A stretch of DNA of 64,000 nt from Moesziomyces globuligerus (taxonomy: Eukaryota; Basidiomycota; Ustilaginomycetes; Ustilaginales; Ustilaginaceae), in the NCBI GenBank assembly GCA_030849465.1, contig JARVLF010000005.1, forward strand, positions 431,001 to 495,000, in the 5' to 3' direction. Within the stretch, counting starts at the first letter, position 1. Each line of letters starts with the position of its first letter. Shown in pieces: positions 1-10,541 of the stretch. A program made the position numbers and the translations under genes. The notes below the pieces were generated by a model that was not told the origin of the DNA, searched no databases, and worked only from the letters and a program-made list of their open reading frames with translations.

Positions 1-1069
1 CTAATGCCCGCACGCCATGGCTTGCTCCTCCGTCACCCCTTCCGCACGCGCTGATCCCGCAAGCCGATCTACCTGCAGCTTTGCGCATCCTTCGGAAGGA
101 TGGCGTAGTATAAGCCGTTGTCAGCTCAGGAAGCCTCAACACGAATCCGCAACCTCCCGACTCGGCGTTCACGCTCCAGCCAGCTCGGCGGAACCAACCA
201 GGCGTGCATCTGCCTCGTCCAATGACGTCGCAACACGGCCAATTTATTAATACCAAGTGCATGTGCTGCCGCCCTGGCCAAGCTCGAATTCCTCTCGGAG
301 AAATGACCGGCCATGGCCAACCGCCTTCTTCCCACCTCGGATATCGCGCGGGCTCCTAAACTTGCCACTCGCTCCCTCGATGCCCTGCACCGCACCTGAC
401 TGCAGATTCGACTTCAGATGCGAACAAGGCTACGCGAGAAACTCGTCCGCCTTTGGTTCTCCCGACACGATGCGCTCGTCGCGCGCGCCCATCTCCTCTC
501 GTATCTCCTGCTCAGCCTCAGCTTGCCAGCGTCGCGCCAATTCTCGAACGAGCGGATCGGTCCGATGCGGGCCCCCTATCTTCGGTGCTCAACTGCTTCG
601 GCGCCACCTTGGCGAGCAGCGAGCTTTTTGGCACCTCGATTTCAGCTTGCATTTTCCAAGATTTGCCAAGCGGTCTATTTTTCGAAGCCGCGGGTTCGGC
701 CTACAGTATCGGGGTCTGCACATGGAGGCCTGCCCGATGTGACTCGATGCTGGCTCTCGTGGCTGGGCGCGTGCGGGCAATGCAGTGGACCCTGAGACGG
801 GAGCGCCGAAGCAAGCGCCAACTCCACATGCCAACGCCGCTCCACAGCGCTTTGTGCCCATTTCCGTTGCCACACGGCCTCGGTTGCGGACGGGCCTCGG
901 ACGCGTGTGCCAGTCTCGTGTGCTCAGACGCACATCCATCCTTGCTCGTCCTCAACCCCCCACCATCTGCCCGCCCGCCTACCTGCCTACCAGCCAACTA
1001 GCCAACCAGCCAGCCAGCCAGCCAGCTAGGAAGGGCCCGCTTGCTACCGTCTCTGTCTTTACTCGCATC
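1..1069. other. Upstream region of the muskelin-like gene, no gene seen
   Basis: The stretch has open frames on both strands, but all are short, overlapping and without recognisable protein features. Close to the gene it becomes C-rich, and a CCAN-type tandem stretch (about 995-1028) sits about 40 bases upstream of the chosen ATG. It most likely holds promoter and 5' leader. An end of a neighbouring gene outside the window cannot be excluded for the first few hundred bases. Confidence 0.4.
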
Positions 1070-4000
1070 ATGTCTTCGCTCGGCGCCCCACCAGACGCTA
1101 ACGACACCGCTACTCCCTTGCACCACCTCCTCTCCTCGCCAAATGTCCCGCTCAAGTACTCCATCGCACAGGCCTCCTCCTGGTCCGGCACCTACCATCC
1201 CAGCAACATCCTCCATAATCGCCCGCATGAGATGTACTCCAGGTGGTCCGGCTCCTCTCAGCACGCCGTCAACTCCGCCGCCTCCTCCACCGGTACCGGC
1301 ATCCCCGTCAACAACTCCAGCTACCTCTCTCAGTCAACTGCTCCAGCCTCTTCCGGCGCAAACGCCGCATCCAACCCCACCTCCAGCCCATCGCCCTCCG
1401 CCTCGGCGCACCCACTCCCAAACCAGTCCGCCTCCGCTCGCCGCAGCGCCACCGTCCCCCTCATCGGCGCCGCCGTCCCTGGCCAGGTCCAGAAGCAGTA
1501 CATCATCCTCAAGCTCGACAAGCCCAGCGTCGTACGCTCCATCACCTTTGGCAAGTACCACAAGCCCCATCCTTGCAACCTTCGCGACTTCAAGGTCTAC
1601 GGCTCCACCAACATCGACAGCCTCCTCCCCTCTTCCTCCGTCCACGGTCGCCCCCCTGCCAGCAAGCGCCTCCTCCGCGGCGGCCTCAAGAACGACGCCA
1701 TCCCAGAGTCCTTTGAGCTTCGCTGGCTCGAAGACGCCGCCACCGGCTCCGGCTCCGGCTCCTCCATCGACAGTCCCATCCGAATCCCTGCCGATGGCGA
1801 GCCCGACCGCCGCGCTGCCACCAATGCGCTCGTCAACACCGGCAACGCCGTCCCCTTTGCCCTCCGCTACATCAAGATCGTCCCCCTCGCAGCTCACACA
1901 CCCAACTACAACTTCTCCATCTGGCACGTCGCCCTCGCCGGCGTCAGCGAGCCCGCACTCGTCTCGCGCGTCTCTCGCAGCTACGACTTTCATCGCCAGT
2001 CGAGCGCAACCCGCCTCATCCTCAAACACCTCCGCGATCACGGCCACCACACCGCCTTCCAGGCCCTCCTCCACTCGTCCCGCCTCGCTCCACCCGCGCC
2101 CACAGAGACGACCCTCGCAAGCCAAAAGATGCTGCCCTACAGCCCACATCGTCCCTTTGAGCATCCGCTCCTCACTTCTCTCTTTGACGCCCTCGTCCGT
2201 CGTGGCAACTGGGACGAGGCAGAGCTCTGCCTCAATCGCGCCGCCTATGGTGACATGGGCATCGAAGCTGGCAACAGCGGCTCCTCCACTCCCATGTCGC
2301 CAAGCGGCGTCACCTCGCCCCACGCCGCCAGCCTGACGCGCAGCGGCGTATGGGCGCAGCCTTGGCAAAAGTCGATGTTCTCCTCCTACATCTCTAGACA
2401 GATCCCCAAGGCCAGCTGGTCGCAGATCCATCCGTCGGCACCCGCCTCGCTTCCAGCGGCTTCGCAGCAACACGGCCAAGCAGCCGGTGGCCCCTCGCCC
2501 CTCGCCCCTTCGGGACGTGGCGGACATGCCATGGTCTTTGACTCGGACAAAGGCATCGCCTACCTCTTCGGTGGCTGGGACGGCCAGCGCGACCTCTCGG
2601 ATCTCTGGGCCTACCACGTGAGCGAGAATCGCTGGCGTCTCATCTCCGCAGACACACAGCTCCAGGGCGGGCCCAGCCCCCGAAGCTGCCACAAGATGTG
2701 CCTCGACGAAAAGAGCGGCTGTATCTACCTCCTCGGCCGCTACATCGACTACGAGAACGCGCCTCAGGCCGAGGCGGTCCCCGCGGACTCGGTCGCCCAC
2801 GCGACGCGCAACGTCGCTTCGCCTTTGGCTGCACTCCCCGTCACGCCGTCGTCGTCGACCGCGCGGACGACGCGTGCCAACTTCCTCGCGCGCTACCCCG
2901 AGTCCATCGCCCGCGACATTCAGATGATCCTCTCCGATGCGTCTGCACAGACCGACGACGTGGGAATGGAGGGCGCGGGCGCGACGAGTCAGGCTGCACC
3001 GAGCCGCCCCTCGCGACCATTCGACGCTGCCGCATCAACGCCGGCACCCGCTTCCGTGTCCGAATCGTCGCCGCTGCTCGTCGGCAATGGTGGAGCCGGC
3101 TCGGCAGATTCGATCGGACGCTCGCCCAGGATGTCGACGCGCATCCAGAGCGGCGCTCGTGTCGACTCGCAGCAGCGGACCGCGGCGCCCGCCTCGCCGC
3201 CCGGACGCGAGGCCGACTTCTTCCGTTTCTCGACGCGCTCCGAGCGCTGGGAACGCCTCAGCGCCGACACGTACGCCGACGGCGGGCCCAAGCTCATCTT
3301 TGACCACGGTCTGGTGATCGACGCGCAGAACCAGATGATGTACGTCTTTGGCGGCCGCGTCACCGACTCGGATCCGAACAAGTTTGAGTTCAGCGGCATG
3401 TGGCGCTACGACATCATCCAGCGCAGCTGGACCTTCCTCTTTGACGACCGCACCTCGAACGGCGCCAAGATCCTCAGCCGCTCGGGGCACAGTATGCTGC
3501 TCGACAGCGGCAGGCCGGGCGCGTCGGGGATCTCGCCGTCGCATACCCGCCAGATCTGGATCCTCGGCGGCCAGAGGGGCACCTCGGCGACGTTCCTCGC
3601 CGACATGTGGACCTACAACCTCGCCACGGGCGCTGTGCGCGAGGTGTCGAGGAACACGGCGCAGAACGGGCCCGAGGCGGCGTTCACCCAGCGCGCGACG
3701 ATCGACGTGGCCGCGCGCGAGATCAGCGTCTTCATCGGCCTGCTCGGCGGGCGCAACGAGCGCAAGCGCAGCGCGTTCTGGATCTTCAGCATCCCGCGCT
3801 CGTCGTGGCGCAAGGTGTACGAGTACGAGGGCGGCAGGTCGTCCGAGTTTGCCGCCGAGGCTACGGGTGCGGGCATCGGGGCCGAAGGCGGGCTGGGCCT
3901 CGGTGTGGGTGGCGCCGATGGGATCGATCTGGACGGCGAGCTGGAGGGCGACGAGGTGCCCGAGTCCGGTCCGCTGCAGGCGCTGCCGACGTATTCGGAC

Positions 4001-5098
4001 GACATGAGCGCGGACGAAGAGATGCCCATCGACCCGCCCGCCAACAGCTGGACCGCCTACACGGGTCAGAATGCTGCCGACGCCGGTGCTCCCGGTGGCG
4101 CAGGTCTCCCGGTAGCCAGTGCACAGCACGGCTCGGCTGCCAACGCGCGAAGCAGGCACGAAGCGCGAACGGGCACGGGCAACGCGATGAAGCCGTCCGA
4201 GCCACAGCCGCGGTATGCGGCGCAGCTGGTGTTTGACGATCGCAAGAAGCTGCACTACCTGCACGGCGGCAACCCGGAGGATGCGGCCGATCGATCGTAC
4301 CGCCTCGACGACTTTTGGCGACTAACGCTGCTCCGGCCCACGCCGGGCGAGATCCTGCGCAGGGCCAAGTTCCGCGTGCGAAGGCAGCGCTTCCTCGAGA
4401 TGACGCGCAACTTGGCACCGATGCCCAACGATTCGGACGAGGACATCGGGGCGTCGGTGCCGAGCATGGGAGCTGGGGCGGATGTGCGGCCTGGGTTGGG
4501 ACTCGAGGCGCTGATGTATCTGCAGACCGAGGTCGGCGCGGTGGTGGACCATTCGGACGAGGCCGAGTCGAGGCTCTTCCGTAGGCTCATGTCGCATTTG
4601 CTCAGTGCCGAGACCGGCGCGTCGGCGAGGGTGGGGATGGAGACGAGCGCGGATGAGCCCATGGGCGGCGCCCGGGAGCCAGAGCGCATCAACGTAGCGG
4701 GCGGGATCGGATCGTCACCGCTGAACCCAAACTCAGCATCGCTCTCCAACGAAGGGTGGGGCCCGGCCGGGTTCAAGCGCACGCGCGACGAGGCTGAGAC
4801 CGACGAGGCCGAGATGGGAAGCTCCGTCTCGTCGCTCCTGAGCGCAGACGAGGCTGGGTCAGAGACGATGCTGTCCGCGTCGCAGGTGCTGCAGCAGAGG
4901 ATGCGCAAGTCGGCACTAGGCACTGCAGCCGCGCCGAGGCTACCGACGCTCAATGTACGTGACGACGAGGGGAGGCCGTCGCCGCTGTACGTGGAGAGGA
5001 CGAGGCTCTTCCGGGAGCTCGTCGAGTACTTTAATCCCGAGCTCGCCGAGCCGCGTGCAGAGCTCGGCGGCTGCATCGAGGCCGCTCTCGGTGCCTGA
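1070..5098 (+). CDS. Muskelin-like LisH/CTLH/kelch protein
   Basis: A single-exon protein of 1342 residues. The open frame runs further upstream, but the ATG at 1070 (MSSLGAPPD) directly precedes the conserved part, so I start there. An N-terminal discoidin-like muskelin region (about residues 25-300, with LKYSIAQASSWSGTYHPSNI) is followed by a LisH-like helix (about 308-335), a CTLH-like stretch (about 361-398) and kelch repeats from about 482 to 1083 (GGHAMVFDSDKGIAYLFGG, MMYVFGGRV, QIWILGGQRG, LHYLHGG). Long Ser/Ala/Gly-rich inserts separate the blades, which makes it much longer than animal muskelin (about 735 residues). In animals muskelin is a subunit of the GID/CTLH ubiquitin ligase; the same role here is inferred from domain order. 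The C-terminal 250 residues are acidic and poorly recognisable. Confidence 0.85.
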   Translation: MSSLGAPPDANDTATPLHHLLSSPNVPLKYSIAQASSWSGTYHPSNILHNRPHEMYSRWSGSSQHAVNSAASSTGTGIPVNNSSYLSQSTAPASSGANAASNPTSSPSPSASAHPLPNQSASARRSATVPLIGAAVPGQVQKQYIILKLDKPSVVRSITFGKYHKPHPCNLRDFKVYGSTNIDSLLPSSSVHGRPPASKRLLRGGLKNDAIPESFELRWLEDAATGSGSGSSIDSPIRIPADGEPDRRAATNALVNTGNAVPFALRYIKIVPLAAHTPNYNFSIWHVALAGVSEPALVSRVSRSYDFHRQSSATRLILKHLRDHGHHTAFQALLHSSRLAPPAPTETTLASQKMLPYSPHRPFEHPLLTSLFDALVRRGNWDEAELCLNRAAYGDMGIEAGNSGSSTPMSPSGVTSPHAASLTRSGVWAQPWQKSMFSSYISRQIPKASWSQIHPSAPASLPAASQQHGQAAGGPSPLAPSGRGGHAMVFDSDKGIAYLFGGWDGQRDLSDLWAYHVSENRWRLISADTQLQGGPSPRSCHKMCLDEKSGCIYLLGRYIDYENAPQAEAVPADSVAHATRNVASPLAALPVTPSSSTARTTRANFLARYPESIARDIQMILSDASAQTDDVGMEGAGATSQAAPSRPSRPFDAAASTPAPASVSESSPLLVGNGGAGSADSIGRSPRMSTRIQSGARVDSQQRTAAPASPPGREADFFRFSTRSERWERLSADTYADGGPKLIFDHGLVIDAQNQMMYVFGGRVTDSDPNKFEFSGMWRYDIIQRSWTFLFDDRTSNGAKILSRSGHSMLLDSGRPGASGISPSHTRQIWILGGQRGTSATFLADMWTYNLATGAVREVSRNTAQNGPEAAFTQRATIDVAAREISVFIGLLGGRNERKRSAFWIFSIPRSSWRKVYEYEGGRSSEFAAEATGAGIGAEGGLGLGVGGADGIDLDGELEGDEVPESGPLQALPTYSDDMSADEEMPIDPPANSWTAYTGQNAADAGAPGGAGLPVASAQHGSAANARSRHEARTGTGNAMKPSEPQPRYAAQLVFDDRKKLHYLHGGNPEDAADRSYRLDDFWRLTLLRPTPGEILRRAKFRVRRQRFLEMTRNLAPMPNDSDEDIGASVPSMGAGADVRPGLGLEALMYLQTEVGAVVDHSDEAESRLFRRLMSHLLSAETGASARVGMETSADEPMGGAREPERINVAGGIGSSPLNPNSASLSNEGWGPAGFKRTRDEAETDEAEMGSSVSSLLSADEAGSETMLSASQVLQQRMRKSALGTAAAPRLPTLNVRDDEGRPSPLYVERTRLFRELVEYFNPELAEPRAELGGCIEAALGA

Positions 5099-5391
5099 GC
5101 ATCGTCTCCCTTGCCACGAATCTACAGTTGAAGCTCCAAGTGTGCGCTCGTCGTGTGAGCGGTGGTGCGGATGGCGATAGCTGAGATGCATGGGTGAAAT
5201 CGGGAGATGAGAGCGAAATCGGGGAAGGATCGAAGGGCGATGGACGCGTCGAAAGTGGCGATTGTCCGTGCGTCGCGGAAGAAGGCGATGTAGTCCGACA
5301 TGCGTCCACCCTCCCGCCACCAACATCGGCCTTCACGCTACGCTGTCACCGACCACCACGTTTCAGTGCATCTCGTTCGGCGCATATCATC

Positions 5392-6168
5392 ATGGAGAGC
5401 AAGCTGCAGTCGCTCAAGGTGGCCGAGCTCAAGGCGTTGTTGACCTCGGCGGGGTTGGCTGTCTCGGGCAACAAGCCGGACCTGATTCAGCGGCTGTTGG
5501 AGAATCCGGCAGCCACAGCCTCGCTTGGTGGTGGGGAGGACTCCAACCCTACGCCTGCTGCCCCTGCCGCTGCTGCTGCGCCTGTAGCGTCGGAACCCGC
5601 CGCAACTCCCACTCCGGCCCCTAGCGTCCCGGCATCGGCTGCTACTGCTGCTGCTGCTGCGCCCGCCGAGAGCACCGAGAGGACGGAGGGCGCGAAGGGT
5701 GCGGAGGGGTTGGCGAGTGAAGGTGGAGGGGCCGGAGAGGAGGAACGACGCGAGGCTTTGATCCGGGAGCTGGAGAAGCGTAAGGCGCGCGCGGCCAAGT
5801 TTGGACAGCCGCTGGGCGAGGCGGAGCGCAAGCTGGAGCGCGCCATCAAGTTTGGGCTCGAGGCGGGCGACGAGGCCGAGGTGGCCAAGCTCTCGCAACC
5901 GCTGGGCGTGCGTGGCGAGCGTACGGGCCGAAAGGAGTCGACCAAACCGGCATCCAAGCCGCCTGCTCAACCGGCGGAGACGGAAGAGCAGAAGCAACTG
6001 CGTCTCGCTGCGCTCGAGGCGGAAAAGGAAAAGGCGCGCAAACGCGCCGAACGCTTCGGCATCGTTCAGACCGAATCGCCGCAAGAGGCAGACAAGAAGC
6101 GGAAGCGCCAAGAACGCTTCAACGCCACAGCCAGCGCCACAGCCGACGACAAGAAGCTTAAAACCTGA
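5392..6168 (+). CDS. THO1: SAP-domain RNA/DNA-binding protein, Tho1/SARNP (CIP29) type
   Basis: A protein of 258 residues starting at the ATG at 5392 (MESKLQSLKV). The frame is open further upstream, but the SAP domain begins right at this methionine. Residues 5-39 form a SAP helix-extension-helix motif (LKVAELKALLTSAGLAVSG followed by KPDLIQRLL). An Ala/Pro-rich linker follows, then the charged motifs typical of Tho1/CIP29: KARAAKFG, RAIKFG, RAERFGI and KRKRQERFN. The known family acts with the TREX/Sub2 machinery in mRNP assembly and export. The gene converges with the membrane-protein gene that ends at 6326, with only about 157 bases between the stops. No intron is needed. Confidence 0.85.
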   Translation: MESKLQSLKVAELKALLTSAGLAVSGNKPDLIQRLLENPAATASLGGGEDSNPTPAAPAAAAAPVASEPAATPTPAPSVPASAATAAAAAPAESTERTEGAKGAEGLASEGGGAGEEERREALIRELEKRKARAAKFGQPLGEAERKLERAIKFGLEAGDEAEVAKLSQPLGVRGERTGRKESTKPASKPPAQPAETEEQKQLRLAALEAEKEKARKRAERFGIVQTESPQEADKKRKRQERFNATASATADDKKLKT

Positions 6169-6325
6169 CCAATCCACACGGCAACTGCAGCATAAAACAC
6201 ATGTTCGAACCATTCCCATTCGGATCCTCAGCGTCCAGCGTGTGGTGCCAACGTAGACAGGATTGAGAGCGAGGCTGCGTATGGAGCAAGGGGGGTTTCG
6301 GTGGGAGGGGGTAAGGATGTGGGCC

Positions 6326-7088
6326 TCAGGAGGATTTTTTGGCCTTTTCCTGGGCAGCGTACTGGTCTGCAAACGTGTCAGAGGAAGAAATGGGGGAGGG
6401 TGAGTGTTGCGTCGATGGTACGGCTGCTTCTCGTGGGCGTGGGAGGGGACTTACTTTTGAAGGGAAAGTTGCTGACCGACTTATCCTTTGCGGCCTTGTC
6501 TCCCGCCTTTTTCGCGTTTCTGGTGAGGTCGTTTCCGAAGAGGAAGACAGCAAAGCCCCAGAAAGCGAAGCCCGCGTGTGCTGCTCCGAGGACCTTACCC
6601 AGAGCGCCGATGCCGAGGTTGGCGGGGTCTGCACTGGCGGCGGACTGACGGGGGCTGGAGTGCGTCCAAGCTGCGAAGGCGTTGGCAGCAAAGAAGAGGG
6701 TGGTGATGACGACGGTGGGGATTCGGAAGGGGGATTTGCCTGCCGAGGAGGAGTCGGGAGTGGGGGAGGTGGAGACGGGGACGGCGCCGGTGAGGATGAG
6801 CACGAGGGCGGCCATGGCGAGCATGGCGACGGCGTTGGTCTGCGAGGCGTATCGTTCGAGCGGCGTGAGTTCGGGGCCGATGGCGCTGACCGCGCTGTGA
6901 TCTGCCTGCAGAGAGGGTTGGCCTACGGCGCCGCGCGGCGTCGAGAGCAGGAGGAGCATGCGTGGGAAGAGAAGCAGCGGCAGCGAGAGCGTGACGAGAA
7001 ACGCCGAAGCCGCATATGCATACCAGTGCGCAGGATTGCTCGGCGACGATAAAGCATCGCCGACCTCGTCGCGCTTGCGGGCCTCCAT
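6326..7088 (-). CDS. Four-TM ER membrane protein with C-terminal KKXX signal (two exons)
   Basis: I join exon 1 (7088-6455) to exon 2 (6366-6326) across an 88-base intron with donor GTAAGT and acceptor TTTGCAG, giving 224 residues. Exon 1 starts MEARKRDEVG and encodes four hydrophobic segments at roughly residues 22-48, 85-107, 123-143 and 165-190. Exon 2 encodes only NQYAAQEKAKKSS, ending in Lys-Lys-Ser-Ser, a canonical KKXX dilysine ER-retrieval signal. Reading through the intron would instead give a 236-residue form ending LTLPHFFL with no such signal. I do not recognise the family. The TM pattern and the LTPLERYASQ stretch recall conserved fungal membrane proteins of unknown function. Residence in the ER is inferred from the KKXX motif alone. 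Confidence 0.75.
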
Positions 7089-8734
7089 CGTTTTAGTTTC
7101 TCAGCGTGTGCGTTGGGAGAGAGTGAAGTTCGATGATGAGCGTCGACGACGTTCGGTTTGAGTAGCTTCGGTTCGTGGTGGAAGTCAATGTAGCGTCGCC
7201 ATGGCAGCAACGGTTTCGACCGAGGGTCTAGCACGCACGGCCCCAGTTGGGACAAGGCATGGCGGCGCTGGAATGAGGTCACGCTGCGCTGGCTGCGCTG
7301 GCTGCGCTGGCTGCGCTGGGCAGGACGAGTGGCGCTGCTGGACCATGCGCCAATGAATCATCTAGGGCTGGAGAGCATGGGCTGTAGCGAGGCGGGGGCG
7401 CGGGTCGTAGTTGGCATGGCCCGGCCGCACTCTGAGCGCCGTGTGGAGCGAGGCCGAGCTTGAGCCACTTCGACTGGCGTTGCTTCCATGCTGTGGGCTA
7501 CGTCATGTTGCGCGAAAATGAATGTGGGATCGAAGCTTTGCGCACACATTTGGGGGACGATCGGGGGCTGGGTCCGTTTGCATGATCGGGAAGGCCGCTT
7601 GAAGGGGAAAGTGCATGGGTATGCAGCGTTTGGGGGAGCAGAGGGGAATGCGCCCACTCGGATCGCTCGGAGAGAGGTGCATGTCGAGACCGAGCGCGAT
7701 GGCCGAGCCCAAGCTGCCGACACGCGTCTCGCCAGCCTCTGGACCCTGAACGCGGCCGGCTTCCGCAACGCCAGCATGCACGTCGTTTGGCCAAACGTGA
7801 CCCCGGCTGCAGCTACAGTACATTCCGCAGCGCCGTGTCGGCGGAATGCAATATTCAGTTGCGCACCGAGCCTACGGCGCTGCGCAGGCGAGGCGAGGCG
7901 AGGCGAGGCGAAGCAGCGGCGCTATCTGGCAGCATGCATGGCTTCTCCACTCATCCGAGGCGCATGGCATGCGATCCCCACTCGCCCGCCCATCAACCAT
8001 GAAATCCGCCGCCGCCCTACCAGGCAGGTCGCGCTCGCGCTCGTTTCATGCACCATGCCCGCGCTCAACGCACATGCACGTCTGGCGTGTGCCGCGCCCG
8101 CCGCGACTCATGCACCTCGACGATCCGCCAACGCATCCCCACCAAGCCGACCGAGCCCGCTCGAGCTGCTTGCTTTCGCCGCCTCCTTTTCTTGCATCTC
8201 GTCAACGTCGCGACCTTCGCCTAGCCACGCCTAGCCAGTCTCACCCACCAAGGCGTACCGCATTGTACATATACCCATATGCACAAAAGCGACGCCCGTT
8301 GCTGCTCGCCTCCCTTCTTTGGATCCTTCCATACTTGAACACTCCTCTCCACCATCTCTCTCCATCTCTCTGTCCCTCTCGCTCCCCTCCCCACAGTTCC
8401 CCAATCCCCCCATCCAACGGCTCAAACGCCCACCACACTCTCTTGTCCCACGCACGCACATACACCCCACGCTCTCTTGTCAACTGCCGCTCTCAGCCTC
8501 CCCACTTGATCCCCACCACGCTCAACCTTGCACTCTGCATTCGTCCAACCCAAAGCCACTTGCCGCCGGGACCCACACGCAACGCACGCAACGCACGCAC
8601 GTTTCCCCTAGCTTTCGCCCACCAAGCCATTGCTGATCAGGTCCTCGCCCTAGATCCTTCCAAATTACTCCCGCCTATTAAAGCAGCTACCTCGAGCCAT
8701 CGCCTCCAACCCGCCCGCATCTTTACCTACTAAA
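7089..8734. other. Long intergenic region and CT-rich 5' leader of the secreted-protein gene
   Basis: No convincing gene. Open frames at 7358-7823 (minus) and 7846-8733 (plus) have low-complexity Ser/Pro/Arg/His content and no domains. The stretch contains short GC-rich tandem repeats (7282-7320; an AGGCG run near 7890-7912). It ends in about 450 bases of strongly C/T-rich sequence before the ATG at 8735, a common pattern in highly expressed fungal promoters. TATA-like sequences occur near 8266 (CATATACC) and 8678 (TATTAAAG). Confidence 0.5.
7282..7320. repeat. Short tandem repeat, 9-base unit CTGCGCTGG
   Basis: About four head-to-tail copies of CTGCGCTGG are visible, upstream of the four-TM protein gene. 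There is no sign that the array is coding. Confidence 0.8.
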
Positions 8735-9427
8735 ATGCGTTTCAGCACAGCCACTACCCTTTCAGCGCTGCTCGCCCTCGGCGGTGCATCCGCCTCGGTA
8801 CTGCCGCGAATGCTCGACGCGTACGAGCTCGCGCAGCCCGTCGTCGAACGCGAGGTGCCCGTGCTTCAGTGCGACTCGCAGCCGCTGCACGTCGGTCAGC
8901 TCAAGCTCGTCTCGTCCACCGGTCGTGAGGTGAGCGCTGCCTTTGAGGGCCTGCGCAACGCCGACGGCTTCCAGCAGCTCGACGTTCAGAAGGCGGGCCA
9001 GTCGGCGCGCTTCGAGAACTTTGCCTTTACCCAGTGCAACTCGTCGTTCATGGGCTACCAGCCCGAAGCCAACAAGGCCGCCGAGGTCTTCTACGGCCGT
9101 CTCCAGCCCGCCCACCTCGTCGGCAAGCGCTGCGTCTCTGCCGACAGACTCGCCAAGCCCGACGCCAGGCTCATCGCCGACAAGTGCACGCCTTCGGACG
9201 ACTCGGCCCAGCTCCTCCAGTTCTGGAGCCTCACCAAACAGCCCGCCGCAGAGGCAGGCAAGTTCCAGTACTATGTCAACTTCCTCGGCGCGCCCGACGG
9301 AGAGAGCGCCGACTTCCCCGGCTCGTACACGCTCAGCAAGGCCACCGTCGGCGCCAACAAGCTCGTCCGCCTCGCGCACGACGACGAGGCAGGAAAGCCC
9401 AGCGCCTTCTTCCTCAAGCTCGCCTGA
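8735..9427 (+). CDS. Small secreted protein, ricin-B/beta-trefoil-like candidate
   Basis: A single-exon protein of 230 residues. The N-terminus (MRFSTATTLSALLALGGASA) is a clear signal peptide with likely cleavage after about residue 20. The mature part has only four cysteines (46, 101, 133, 151), which could form two disulfides. The segment around residues 131-166 (KRCVSADRLA, then IADKCTPSDDSAQLLQFWSL) resembles one repeat of a ricin-B-type beta-trefoil, where a Cys-Cys pair precedes a Q-x-W-like motif. That fold is my inference. There is no TM segment, GPI signal or dibasic Kex2 site. Smuts secrete many such lineage-specific proteins, and some act on the host plant. The function is unknown. 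Confidence 0.8.
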   Translation: MRFSTATTLSALLALGGASASVLPRMLDAYELAQPVVEREVPVLQCDSQPLHVGQLKLVSSTGREVSAAFEGLRNADGFQQLDVQKAGQSARFENFAFTQCNSSFMGYQPEANKAAEVFYGRLQPAHLVGKRCVSADRLAKPDARLIADKCTPSDDSAQLLQFWSLTKQPAAEAGKFQYYVNFLGAPDGESADFPGSYTLSKATVGANKLVRLAHDDEAGKPSAFFLKLA

Positions 9428-10295
9428 TCGCCTGCTTTCCTCGTCTCGAAAGCTGCGCCTGGACCGTCTTGGTTTTCTCTAATCGTACGTGCTGAGCATG
9501 CTACGCTCCAACCCACCCTGTGGCCCCCCTGGGAGCTTCCACGTTGCTCTTCGCGCCGCTCTTCGCGCCTTGAGCCGATGGCGTCTGATCTGCGATCGGC
9601 CCTTCTCCGCATGCTTGCCCAAGCTAGGCCTCTCTGCTCTCAGCGTCGAGCCCTATGCCCACAATCTCGCCTTGTGTTCCCGTTTGTGTAGAACGTATCC
9701 TGACTGTATCTTAGCCCCCCCCTCCCTTTCCTGTGCTCTGTATGCCCTCTGCCTCCTGCGCCCCGTCCTCTTTCTTGGTTTCCCCGCCGCATCTCGATGC
9801 CATGCTCTGGTTCCTGCTCACCACGACAGGCCGGATCGCTGGCCGAGCGGCACCGTCTCTTGAGCCCTTGTCGGCTCCTGGACGCCCTGTGCCCCGGGCT
9901 GCACCCATTCCTGTCTCCCCCAGTAGCTTCGCTAGCTTCGCTAGCACGCGGCTGTACGAGCCATTCGATGTTTGTCTGCGAAATGTCGATGTCGCATTTC
10001 CGTGCTCACTGTCGGTCGGATGGTGATTGTGTCTGTGTCTGTGATGAGCGCCCAAGCCAGAGATGACGCGGAAATCGACGTGATCGGAGTCGCGTCACAG
10101 AGACGAGATGGAGCGTCGACTGGACCCGATGTGGCGAATTGCAGTTTGGCTTGGCTTGGCTTTGCGGCCGAGTGTGGGAGAGCGACGGCGGCGTTTGTAA
10201 TGCACCGTCACTGAAAATCACTGCGAACCGGACCGAGGTTGACGCGTCGGTCGCGGAAAACCTCCACTGAGCGAGGCTGCCGTTTTGGTTCGGGG

Positions 10296-10325
10296 CTGAG
10301 CCACGCTGAGCCACGCTGAGCCACT
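10296..10325. repeat. Tandem repeat, three copies of a 10-base unit (GCTGAGCCAC)
   Basis: Three consecutive, near-perfect copies lie about 250 bases upstream of RAD23. They might be a repeated regulatory site or simple slippage. Confidence 0.7.
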
Positions 10326-10541
10326 CTGCTGCTGCACGCTCCAACTCGCCCAACTGGTGCGGGCGCCAAATTCCGCACCTAACAAAGCGCTCTCTAGCTT
10401 GCTTCCGCTGCTCTCGGTCCACCTCTGCCATCATCTTTGCACTCCTGCCCTCGTCACACTTTGCTCTCGGGGGGACTAGAGGGAGACAAACTCGAGTTCG
10501 ACAGCGACGCTCACCACATCACACACAAAGCGTACCTCACT

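Noticed and set aside
1334..2800. 488-codon minus-strand frame inside the muskelin-like gene
   Set aside because: Antisense to conserved muskelin coding sequence and low-complexity (Val/Gly/Ala/Asp), typical of a shadow frame.
7846..8733. Long plus-strand frame directly before the secreted-protein gene
   Set aside because: Ser/Pro/His-rich translation of a CT-rich leader with no domain; it ends at the secreted protein's ATG in a different frame.
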